A stretch of DNA of 7,368 bases from positions 1 to 7,368 of the forward strand of contig RFQW01000072.1 of the NCBI GenBank assembly GCA_009924765.1, read 5' to 3'. Source of the DNA: Planctomycetota bacterium. Its GTDB lineage: Bacteria > Planctomycetota > Phycisphaerae > Phycisphaerales > SM1A02. Positions 1 through 7,368 of this stretch are shown piece after piece. The position numbers and the translations under genes were made by a program. How positions within the stretch are numbered: position 1 is the stretch's first letter; each line of letters opens with the position of its first letter. The notes under the pieces were generated by a model, which was not told where the DNA came from, searched no databases, and saw nothing but the letters and a program-made list of their open reading frames with translations.

Positions 1-1130
1 GAAGCCACGCTGCGCGGCCACACCACGGTGAAGTCGAAACTGGGCGCGGCCTGATTCAGCCGGAAGCGCCAGTAGGTCTTGCCGTTTGCGGCGAGCGTGG
101 CGGTGCCCCACCCCATCGACTCGGCCGGCGACGCGTTGGTGGACACGGAAGTGCCGTTCACGCGCGTCGCGGTCACGATGCGATGCGCCCGATCCACGTT
201 CAATTCGCCACTGCCACGCATGACATCCAGCGGCTTGGTGGCCATGCCGCGGCTGGCACCGGACTGCGGTGCATCGTTGTGCCAGCCCACCGGGCGATCC
301 GCGCCGCCCACCAGGCATGCCTTGGCGATCTGCGCCCGTTGCGTGTTGGAAAGACTGGTGTAGGCGCTTCCGCGAAGGGTTTCAAACAGCAGCGCGGCCG
401 CGGACCCAACCACTGGTGTGGCGAAGCTGGTGAACTGCCCCGGCGCGATGATGTCGGGCTTCATGCGACCGGGCGTGTCACTGGCGCTGGCGGTGTCGCC
501 AGCCGAGTGCTGCAGGTCGAGCCGGCCCACACTCAGACCGTTGAAGCAGTCGCCCATCATCGGGTACCGCGCACTGCCCGCCCCGTTGTTCTCTCCGCAC
601 ACAGCCAGGATGCCGTCGCGCGTCATCTGATAGTCGAGCCGACGGATCGCCTCACGGTCGTATCCCTCGTTGCCCGGGCCGAACGATGCGATCCACGAGT
701 GGTTCATGACGCGAACCAACGAATTCGGAGACGCGGCGGGCAGCGTGGTGCCGGCTCCCACATTCAGCGTGTCGAAGAGCCAGCTGTTCACGTTGTACAC
801 CCAGACATTCGTGATGCCGGTGGCCATCGCCGTGCTCGATCCATACAACCACTTCGCCACATTGGTGGCATGCCAACTGTTGCTGGAAGGTGCATTCACC
901 GCCACCACCGCCTTGCCCGCGAACTCGGGGTCGGAGAGATCCGGCGCATAGTCGCTGCCGCCGTTGGTCATCGTGGCCTCGACCTGCACGGCATACACGC
1001 CGGCACCCGTGGGTGCGCTGGCGCCAAGACGGGCGATCAGTGCCGCGCGACCACCATCCGCGTCACCCATGGCGGTGCCAACGCACAGCGCGGAGACGGT
1101 GATCAGGATGGCGCTGCGCTGAAAGGTCAC
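1..1130 (-). CDS. Exported subtilisin-like (S8-type) protein with divergent active site, C-terminus cut by window edge
   Basis: Probably a secreted serine peptidase or a catalytically altered relative. The frame is open from GTG at 1130 to the window edge (376 residues seen). GTG is chosen because AGGGA lies 6 nt upstream and the next residues form a signal peptide: MTFQRS, a hydrophobic stretch ILITVSALCV, then GTAMGDA. An in-frame ATG at 1229 would add a non-hydrophobic lead and is less likely. Subtilase landmarks occur in order: VYAVQVEA (45-52, where VAVIDTG is expected, so Glu51 at the Asp position), WHATNVAKWLYG (86-97, His87 for HGTHVAG), VMNHSW (141-146), CGENNG (178-183, Asn181 as oxyanion Asn), KPDIIAPG (224-231) and FTSFATPVV (233-241, Ser235 for GTSMAAP). 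Spacings resemble subtilisin (Asp32, His64, Asn155, Ser221). After about residue 330 comes a probable beta-rich C-terminal region ending in TVVWPRSVAS. Cys178 and Cys195 could pair. Family placement is fairly sure; activity is not. It is transcribed divergently from the dehydrogenase gene. Confidence 0.82.
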   Translation of the reverse strand, partial: MTFQRSAILITVSALCVGTAMGDADGGRAALIARLGASAPTGAGVYAVQVEATMTNGGSDYAPDLSDPEFAGKAVVAVNAPSSNSWHATNVAKWLYGSSTAMATGITNVWVYNVNSWLFDTLNVGAGTTLPAASPNSLVRVMNHSWIASFGPGNEGYDREAIRRLDYQMTRDGILAVCGENNGAGSARYPMMGDCFNGLSVGRLDLQHSAGDTASASDTPGRMKPDIIAPGQFTSFATPVVGSAAALLFETLRGSAYTSLSNTQRAQIAKACLVGGADRPVGWHNDAPQSGASRGMATKPLDVMRGSGELNVDRAHRIVTATRVNGTSVSTNASPAESMGWGTATLAANGKTYWRFRLNQAAPSFDFTVVWPRSVA

Positions 1131-1136
1131 TTGGTT

Positions 1137-1141
1137 TCCCT
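1137..1141 (-). promoter_or_regulatory. Ribosome binding site supporting a GTG start
   Basis: Read on the minus strand this is AGGGA, followed by 6 nt (AACCAA) and then GTG at 1130. It decides the start of the subtilase-like gene, because the codon it points to begins a good signal peptide. No ATG in this frame lies close enough to compete. Confidence 0.55.
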
Positions 1142-1203
1142 GTTCCTGCGGTGCGGCTGCATGGTTCTGTACGCGCTGAGGTGCCTGCAGTGATCCCACT
1201 TTG

Positions 1204-1227
1204 GCTTGCCGCCACCCCAAGGCAAGC
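1204..1227. repeat. Inverted repeat, possible operator or hairpin
   Basis: GCTTGCC (1204-1210) and GGCAAGC (1221-1227) are perfect 7-bp inverted arms separated by 10 nt. The arm centres are 17 bp apart, a spacing allowing a dimeric regulator to contact one DNA face. It is about 55 bp upstream of the dehydrogenase start and 75 bp upstream of the subtilase-like start. There is no T-run on either side, so it does not look like an intrinsic terminator. A chance repeat of this size is possible. Confidence 0.35.
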
Positions 1228-1280
1228 ATTTGCAGGTCCGAAAAGCGCCAAATCTCGTTTCGGGGGCTACCTTTGCGGGC

Positions 1281-2219
1281 ATGCAGCACATGGTCGCCGT
1301 CACCGAAGCCCTGTCGCCGGCCGCCATGACCTGGCTACGGGGCCAATGCACCGTGGTGCAGGCGGCGCCAGGCACAGCCCTGTTCGCGAATCACGCCGCG
1401 CAGCTGCAGGGCCTGGTGGTTCGCACGCTCACCCGGGTCGACCGGGAACTGCTCCGCGTTCTGCCGTCGTTGAAGGTGGTGGGTCGAGCGGGCGTGGGGC
1501 TGGACAACATCGATCTGCAGGCATGTCGCCAACGCGGCGTGACGGTCGTGTCCACTCCCGATGCCAACACCCAGGCGGTGGTCGAGTACGTGCTCAGCCT
1601 GCTGTGCGATGCCATTCGGCCGCGGGTTTTTTTGGACAAGCCCGTGGACGCCGAACCATGGGAGCGCATCCGCAGCGAGATCTGCGGCGTGAAGCAGATG
1701 GATGAATGCACGCTGGGCATCCTGGGGCTGGGGCGAATCGGCTCGCGCGTGGCGCAGGTGGCAAGCGCGATCGGGTTCGAGGTTCTGTACAACGATCTGC
1801 GAGAGATTCCGGTCGAGCAGCGCCACGGCGCCACGCCGGTGAGCATCGAGCGCCTGTTCGCCGAGAGCGATGTGCTCACGCTTCACATCGACGGCAGGCC
1901 TTCGAACCGCCATGCCGTGAACGCCTCGCTGATCGCGTCGATGAAGTCCGATGCACTGCTGCTGAACACCTGTCGCGGCTTCGTGCTGGATCATGAGGCA
2001 CTGCGTGACTTCCTGGCCGGCAACCGCGGAGCGCAGGCGTTGCTCGACGTGCATGAACCGGAACCCTTCGGTGCGAACCATCCCCTGCTTGGATTGCCAA
2101 ACGCGCACCTGGCACCGCATCTGGCAAGTCGCACCCGCACGGCCATGGAACGCATGAGTTGGGTGGTGCGCGATGTGGTGGCGGTGCTTCGCGGTCAGGC
2201 GCCGCAGTTCCCTGCCTGA
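1281..2219 (+). CDS. D-isomer-specific 2-hydroxyacid dehydrogenase (phosphoglycerate dehydrogenase-like, no ACT domain)
   Basis: A cytosolic NAD(P)-dependent oxidoreductase, 312 residues, interconverting a 2-hydroxyacid and its 2-oxoacid. The substrate is probably 3-phosphoglycerate (first step to serine) or hydroxypyruvate/glyoxylate; the sequence alone does not decide. The catalytic half begins VAVTEALSPAAM and includes VVRTLT (46-51) and GRAGVGLDNID (68-78). The Rossmann motif GLGRIG (149-154) sits in LGILGLGRIGSRVAQ. The catalytic triad of the family is intact: Arg232 in NTCRG, Glu261 in DVHEPEP, His280 in LAPHL. The protein ends after the catalytic core, so the C-terminal ACT/regulatory domains of E. 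coli-type SerA are absent. The segment before the Rossmann motif reads EICGVKQMDECTL, unlike the usual GxELxGKTL. ATG 1290 (MVAVTEALS) is an equally good start, with GCGGG 9 nt upstream. An upstream ATG at 1206 would add 25 residues of poor quality across the inverted-repeat region. Enolase follows after 65 bp in the same direction. Confidence 0.88.
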   Translation: MQHMVAVTEALSPAAMTWLRGQCTVVQAAPGTALFANHAAQLQGLVVRTLTRVDRELLRVLPSLKVVGRAGVGLDNIDLQACRQRGVTVVSTPDANTQAVVEYVLSLLCDAIRPRVFLDKPVDAEPWERIRSEICGVKQMDECTLGILGLGRIGSRVAQVASAIGFEVLYNDLREIPVEQRHGATPVSIERLFAESDVLTLHIDGRPSNRHAVNASLIASMKSDALLLNTCRGFVLDHEALRDFLAGNRGAQALLDVHEPEPFGANHPLLGLPNAHLAPHLASRTRTAMERMSWVVRDVVAVLRGQAPQFPA

Positions 2220-2254
2220 GTCCAAGGGCCCGCCACGGTGTGGATCCCCTCTCG

Positions 2255-2260
2255 TACACT
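2255..2260 (+). promoter_or_regulatory. Possible -10 element upstream of enolase
   Basis: TACACT lies 24 bp before the enolase ATG, in the 65-bp gap after the dehydrogenase, and matches TATAAT at four of six positions. I see no -35 match 16-18 bp upstream. If real, enolase and the phosphatase gene could be transcribed apart from the dehydrogenase; otherwise all three share one transcript. Confidence 0.28.
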
Positions 2261-2271
2261 TCGCCCCAAAC

Positions 2272-2276
2272 GGAGG
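2272..2276 (+). promoter_or_regulatory. Strong Shine-Dalgarno site of enolase
   Basis: GGAGG is followed by 8 nt and then ATG at 2285. It fixes the enolase start and is the best ribosome binding site in the window, in keeping with a highly expressed glycolytic enzyme. The in-frame ATG at 2159 lies inside the dehydrogenase gene and would add 42 unrelated residues. Confidence 0.75.
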
Positions 2277-2284
2277 CCCCTCGC

Positions 2285-3583
<1,299 letters not shown>

Positions 3584-3586
3584 CGC

Positions 3587-4921
3587 ATGGCGGCGGGCGC
3601 GAACATTCCAGGCACGCGCCACCAAGCCGACACGCTGCCTCCAGACGCCGTCGAGAAGCTGATCGCCGTGTCGCGTCGCCTCGCCGAGACGGCCGATCTC
3701 GCCATGGTGCTGGCCACCGTGATCGATGCGCTGCGGGATCTGCTCGAGGCAGACCGTGCTTCGGTGTTCGAGTACGACCCCGCGAGCAACGAACTGTTCA
3801 CGCATGTGGCCCACGGCCTGAGCGACAAGGACCGCCCGGAGGTGATCCGGATCCCCGCCAGCCGGGGCATCGCGGGTGCCGCAGCGACCGAGCGCGTGCT
3901 GGTCAACATTCCCGATGCCTACGCCGACAGCCGCTTCAATCGCGAAGTGGATCGACGGACCGGCTACCGCACACACTCCATCCTGGCGATTCCCCTGATG
4001 GATCACGAGGGTCGGCTCGTCGGCGTGGCACAGGTGCTCAACCGCCGTGGCGGCGCATTTCGGGCGATCGACGAGCAACTGGCAGCCGGCATCGCGGCGC
4101 ACGCGGCGGTTGCGATCCGGCGCGGCCGCCTGATCGAGGACCGCCTCGCGCGCGAACGCATGGAGCGCGACCTGATGGCGGCGCGCAGCATCCAGCAGAG
4201 CACGTTCCCCACCGCGCTTCCGAGCCCGGCGAACTGGCAGATCGCCGCCGCGGGCGAGCCTGCCGAGCAATGCGGTGGCGATGCGTTCGACGTGGTGCCG
4301 CTGCGGAGTGGCCACATCGTCGCGCCCGAGGAGGCTGCTGACGAACTCGTGGTGCTCATCGCCGACGCCACCGGCCACGGCATCGGCAGCGCGCTCAGCG
4401 CCATGCAGTCCCGCGCCATGCTGCGGCTCGGACTTCGGCTGGGGCAGCCCATCGAGCGCATCGCGTCCGAGACCAATCGGCAACTCTGCCAGGACCTGCC
4501 CATGGGTCGTTTCGTCACCGGCTGGTTCGCGCGCGTGCATCTGGCAACCGGGCGCGTGGCGTGCATCGCCGCCGGGCAAGGCCCCATCCTGCTCTACCGC
4601 CGCGATGCGGATGCCTTCACCACGCTGCCCACGGACATGCCTCCCATGGGCGTGCTGGCCGATGATGTGCCGCCCGAACGGACGGAATTCACCATGCAAC
4701 CGGGCGACCTGCTGGTGGCGCTCACCGATGGCTACTTCGAGAGTGAATCCCCTGCCGGAGATCAGTGGCAGCAGGAACGGTGCGAAGCGCTCATCCGCTC
4801 CATGCGCGACGCCTCACCCGAGGCCATGCTGCAGGCGTGCAACGCCGTCATGCAGGACTGGTGCAAGGGCGCGCCTGCAGCGGATGACCGCACGGCCGTC
4901 ATCCTGAAGCGCCTCGCCTGA
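3587..4921 (+). CDS. GAF domain - SpoIIE-type PP2C serine/threonine phosphatase (RsbU/RsbP-like)
   Basis: A soluble signalling phosphatase, 444 residues; such enzymes usually dephosphorylate anti-sigma-factor antagonists or similar phosphoserine proteins. A GAF sensor domain covers about 22-180: it opens EKLIAVSRRLAETADL and contains NRRGGAF (152-158), the usual GAF edge strand, with no obvious heme or chromophore cysteine. A helical linker (182-207, ERMERDLMAARSIQQSTFP) is the typical signal-transmitting coil of GAF-SpoIIE proteins. The PP2C domain (about 210-444) keeps its metal-binding motifs: GGDAFD (Asp232), IADATGHG (Asp260, Gly263, His264, Gly265), AAGQGPILL (328-336), LTDGYFES (Asp381) and DDRTAV (Asp433, Asp434). 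It therefore looks catalytically competent. No membrane segment or signal peptide is present. ATG follows the enolase stop by 3 nt; the best purine run, GGGA at 3570-3573, is 13 nt away, so translation probably depends on coupling. No STAS, HPt or anti-sigma kinase gene is in view. Confidence 0.93.
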   Translation: MAAGANIPGTRHQADTLPPDAVEKLIAVSRRLAETADLAMVLATVIDALRDLLEADRASVFEYDPASNELFTHVAHGLSDKDRPEVIRIPASRGIAGAAATERVLVNIPDAYADSRFNREVDRRTGYRTHSILAIPLMDHEGRLVGVAQVLNRRGGAFRAIDEQLAAGIAAHAAVAIRRGRLIEDRLARERMERDLMAARSIQQSTFPTALPSPANWQIAAAGEPAEQCGGDAFDVVPLRSGHIVAPEEAADELVVLIADATGHGIGSALSAMQSRAMLRLGLRLGQPIERIASETNRQLCQDLPMGRFVTGWFARVHLATGRVACIAAGQGPILLYRRDADAFTTLPTDMPPMGVLADDVPPERTEFTMQPGDLLVALTDGYFESESPAGDQWQQERCEALIRSMRDASPEAMLQACNAVMQDWCKGAPAADDRTAVILKRLA

Positions 4922-4926
4922 GCGGA

Positions 4927-7368
4927 TCACTTCGCCCGCAGACGCAGCACGCCGTCGCGACGGTCGTTCGGGTCGTCCATCGCTTCACGGAAGGCGATGG
5001 CCGCCTTGCTCTTGCCGAACCGACCCTCCAACGCGCCGAACGCCTCGCGCGCTGCAGTGAAGTCGCCGCCCGCGAAGGCCTGCACGGCCTGTTCGGTCAT
5101 GCGGATGCGCTCCATCGGATCGGCATCGATGCACACCTCATGCAGGTCGATTGGCACGCTCTGACCCACCACCACCACGCGCCCCAGGCTGCACAGCGGC
5201 AGGCCGCTCGACCGTGCAGCCACCGCAGTGGTGCCATCGATCAGGATGCTGGTTCCGAACTGCTTGTTCGCGCTCTCGAGCCGAGCGGCCAGGTTCACCG
5301 AGTCGCCGATCACGGTGTAGTCGTTCAGGTCGGGCGGCGCGCCGCAATCGCCGATCACAACCTTGCCGGTCGCGATGCCCAGCCGCAGCGTGATGGGCGG
5401 CAGGCCGACACGATCCGGGCGCTCGCCGATCTCCTTCACCAGCCGCTGACACGCGATGGCGCTCGCGATCGCAAGCTCGCACTGACGCGGTTCCGGAACG
5501 AAGGCGCTCCAGAACGCGAGCAGGCCGTCTCCAAGGAACTTGTTCACGTACGCGTTCTGCGCGGTCAGCTCACGCGTCATGGCGCCCATGTACAGGTTGA
5601 GCGTCTTCACCACGTCGGGTCCGCCCAGCTGCTCGCTGATGGTGGTGAAGCCGGCCAGATCGCCGAACAGGATGGTGGTCTCCCGCTCGACGCCTCCCAT
5701 CGAGAGCGCCTTCGGGTTCTCCGCAAGCAGGTCGACCAGCTGCGGACTCACGCGGGCACGGAACTGCTTCTGGATGCGCAGCTTCTCCCGCTGGTTGATC
5801 ACCGCGACGGCGGCCGTGGCCGTGACCCAGCTGTTGAGTCCGGCGAGCACCGGTGCCGCCATCGGATACACGATGTCGAAGCGATCGAATCCCACCACGC
5901 CCAGCAGGCCGGCGTAGCAGGCAAGCAGCATCAGCAGCGCCACGAAGCCGGCACCTGCACCAAACCGTGCGGCCACCAGTGCCGCGGTCAGTCCGAGCAG
6001 CACCACCGCAAGCGGACTGGTCCAGGCGGGCGCGAATCGAAGCGTGCGCCCGTTCAGCATCATGTCCGCCGCGGCGATGTGACCGAACACGCCCGGCGTG
6101 CGGGGATCGAAGATGGTGCTCACCATGTCGGCCATGGTGCCGGTCGCGGTGAAGCCGAAGAACACCAGCTTGTCACCCAGCAGCGTGCGCAGGCGCGCAT
6201 CGCTTTCGGCCAGTTTCGCCTCGCCTTCGCGCACAGCGCCATGCAGCAACCGCCATTCGCGCAGCGACGCAACGCTCACCTTCTGCTCCGGGGTCAACGA
6301 TGGATCGTCGGCGGCCGCGGCGTAGTCGTTCTCCCAGATGTCATCCACCTCGCGTTGCAGCCGACCATCCGAGCGGGCCGCCTCGAACCACGCCGCATCC
6401 TTGCCGAGCAGCCCCGTGGCGATGTCGCGGCCAAGCACATCCAGGCGCGCACGCTGGGTCGCCATGCGCTGGCGGTTCTGCGCCTGCTCCACCAGACGAC
6501 CGATGCTCACCACCGCATCATCGCCCTGCGCGTCGCCGTAGCCGCCAAGCAGGCGCGTGGGCCAGTCGATGGTCAACTTGCCCTTCTGCAGCACGGCCGT
6601 CCGATCACGCATGCGAAGCACATCGTCTTGCACGCTCAGGCTTTCAGCCGAACCGCCCTGGTAGGCCAGCGCGGCAGCGAGGCCAAGCTGCGGTGCCTGG
6701 CCGAAGTCCGTCGCGAACAGCGGCGTCAATCGACGAAGCCTTCCGTCAAAACGATCCGGGTCCGCGTTCACCACCCCGAACATGGCTCCCGCCGCGGCGA
6801 TTTCCGGAATCGGCGGAAGATCCTGCGGCGAGCCACGCGCCGCGGTGTCCGCCTTCAGCGATTTCTGGATGCTGCGCCAACTCTCGCCGCGCCGCCAGGC
6901 CCGCTCGAGCAGCGGCCGCTCGCCGAATGCTCCCACCCGCTCGGCATCGGCGCCTCCGCCGAGCATCACCGCCACGAACGCGGGCAGGTCCTTCGGAAGC
7001 GTGCCTGCATGCGAGAGTTCATCCAGCACCATCCAGGCCGCCAGACTCTTGAACGCGGCCGGGCGCTCCAGCACGCGCGAACGGAACGGCTCCTGCAGCG
7101 CGGCCTCGTCCACGAGCACCCGCGCATCGCGATCCACCCCCTTGCGCACGGCGTCCGCGAAACGCTTCAGCGATCGCTTGCCGGCGGGCGAATCCCACGC
7201 CGCGTCCAGCATCTTGTCACCGCGCACGCTGACCGCGACCACGGTCTTGATCTTTCGCATCGCGGCGGCGAGCTGCTCGTCACCACGGGTTCCCTCCTCG
7301 GGTTCCAGGAACAGCACGTCGAACACCGCCACGCGCGCGCCGGCGCGGGCCGTCTCGTCCAGCGCCAT
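4927..7368 (-). CDS. CHASE2 - transmembrane - class III adenylate cyclase receptor, N-terminus cut by window edge
   Basis: A membrane receptor making cAMP from ATP in response to an unknown extracytoplasmic signal. 813 residues are visible; numbering starts at the Met on the window edge. That Met is probably internal: CHASE2 proteins normally have a leading membrane helix and an earlier domain part, whereas this begins in mid-domain with GARVAVFDVLFLEPEEG. CHASE2 runs to about 445 (LVFFGFTATGTMADM, PGVFGHIAAADMMLNG) and holds a charged insertion near 285-395. Three membrane helices follow (about 451-470, 473-494, 498-524), then a cytosolic linker and the cyclase domain (about 558-742): metal ligands Asp570 (FGDLAGFT) and Asp614 (FLGDG), adenine-selecting Lys610 and Thr685 (DYTVIGDS), and Asn692 and Arg696 (VNLAARLE). 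The Lys/Thr pair points to a class IIIb adenylate, not guanylate, cyclase. A short TPR-like tail (757-795, AVQAFAGGDFTAAREAF) ends the protein. It converges on the phosphatase gene, 5 nt between stops. Confidence 0.92.
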   Translation of the reverse strand: MALDETARAGARVAVFDVLFLEPEEGTRGDEQLAAAMRKIKTVVAVSVRGDKMLDAAWDSPAGKRSLKRFADAVRKGVDRDARVLVDEAALQEPFRSRVLERPAAFKSLAAWMVLDELSHAGTLPKDLPAFVAVMLGGGADAERVGAFGERPLLERAWRRGESWRSIQKSLKADTAARGSPQDLPPIPEIAAAGAMFGVVNADPDRFDGRLRRLTPLFATDFGQAPQLGLAAALAYQGGSAESLSVQDDVLRMRDRTAVLQKGKLTIDWPTRLLGGYGDAQGDDAVVSIGRLVEQAQNRQRMATQRARLDVLGRDIATGLLGKDAAWFEAARSDGRLQREVDDIWENDYAAAADDPSLTPEQKVSVASLREWRLLHGAVREGEAKLAESDARLRTLLGDKLVFFGFTATGTMADMVSTIFDPRTPGVFGHIAAADMMLNGRTLRFAPAWTSPLAVVLLGLTAALVAARFGAGAGFVALLMLLACYAGLLGVVGFDRFDIVYPMAAPVLAGLNSWVTATAAVAVINQREKLRIQKQFRARVSPQLVDLLAENPKALSMGGVERETTILFGDLAGFTTISEQLGGPDVVKTLNLYMGAMTRELTAQNAYVNKFLGDGLLAFWSAFVPEPRQCELAIASAIACQRLVKEIGERPDRVGLPPITLRLGIATGKVVIGDCGAPPDLNDYTVIGDSVNLAARLESANKQFGTSILIDGTTAVAARSSGLPLCSLGRVVVVGQSVPIDLHEVCIDADPMERIRMTEQAVQAFAGGDFTAAREAFGALEGRFGKSKAAIAFREAMDDPNDRRDGVLRLRAK

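Larger units (their letters stand above)
1131..1280. other. Divergent intergenic region
   Basis: These 150 bp separate the start of the subtilase-like gene (minus) from the start of the dehydrogenase gene (plus), so promoters for both directions should lie here. I find no convincing -35/-10 pair for either. A weak TACCTT at 1268-1273 sits so close to the dehydrogenase ATG that it would give a nearly leaderless transcript; I do not rely on it. The clearest structure is the inverted repeat at 1204-1227. Confidence 0.6.

Noticed and set aside
1081..1083. Lipoprotein signal reading of the subtilase-like N-terminus (Cys16)
   Set aside because: The residues before Cys16 are Ser-Ala-Leu, which do not fit the lipobox; a type I signal peptide cleaved a little further on fits better.
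183..1193. A 336-residue plus-strand open frame over the subtilase-like gene
   Set aside because: It is codon-aligned antisense of the minus-strand gene, which has a signal peptide and ordered subtilase motifs. The plus frame has neither a family motif nor a ribosome binding site.
1268..1280. TACCTT as a -10 box for a leaderless dehydrogenase mRNA
   Set aside because: There is no -35 partner, the match is only partial, and start choice between 1281 and 1290 is itself uncertain.
4952..4963. Perfect 12-bp palindrome CCGTCGCGACGG near the convergent gene ends
   Set aside because: It has no loop and no T-run, lies within the coding sequence of the cyclase tail, and short GC palindromes are common by chance here. 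It is not a convincing terminator or site.

Overview
This is a GC-rich bacterial window (roughly two-thirds G+C by eye) with five protein-coding genes, two of them cut by the window edges. I see no RNA gene, mobile element or CRISPR array. The gene content fits a planctomycete, perhaps of the Phycisphaerae: an exported, motif-divergent subtilase, a GAF-PP2C phosphatase, a CHASE2 adenylate cyclase, and glycolytic genes next to signalling genes. That placement is inference from protein style, not a database result.

Layout. Minus strand, 1-1130: the N-terminal 376 residues of an exported subtilisin-like protein with a GTG start and a signal peptide; its C-terminus lies off the left edge. Positions 1131-1280 are a 150-bp divergent intergenic region with a perfect 7-bp inverted repeat. 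The plus strand then carries three genes in the same direction: a D-2-hydroxyacid dehydrogenase of the phosphoglycerate-dehydrogenase type (1281-2219), enolase (2285-3583), and a GAF-SpoIIE/PP2C serine phosphatase (3587-4921). Minus strand, 4927-7368: most of a CHASE2 - transmembrane - class III adenylate cyclase receptor, whose N-terminus lies off the right edge.

How they may work together. The dehydrogenase and enolase act around the phosphoglycerate node of lower glycolysis: serine branch versus phosphoenolpyruvate. The phosphatase follows enolase by only 3 bases and is probably translationally coupled to it. The cyclase gene converges on the phosphatase gene with 5 bases between stop codons, so two signalling proteins sit tail to tail beside central-carbon genes. 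A functional link between them is a hypothesis.

The most unusual item is the exported subtilase-like protein. The fold motifs and the His, Asn and Ser positions are recognisable, but the catalytic Asp position appears to hold Glu, and every residue context around the active site departs from the textbook consensus.
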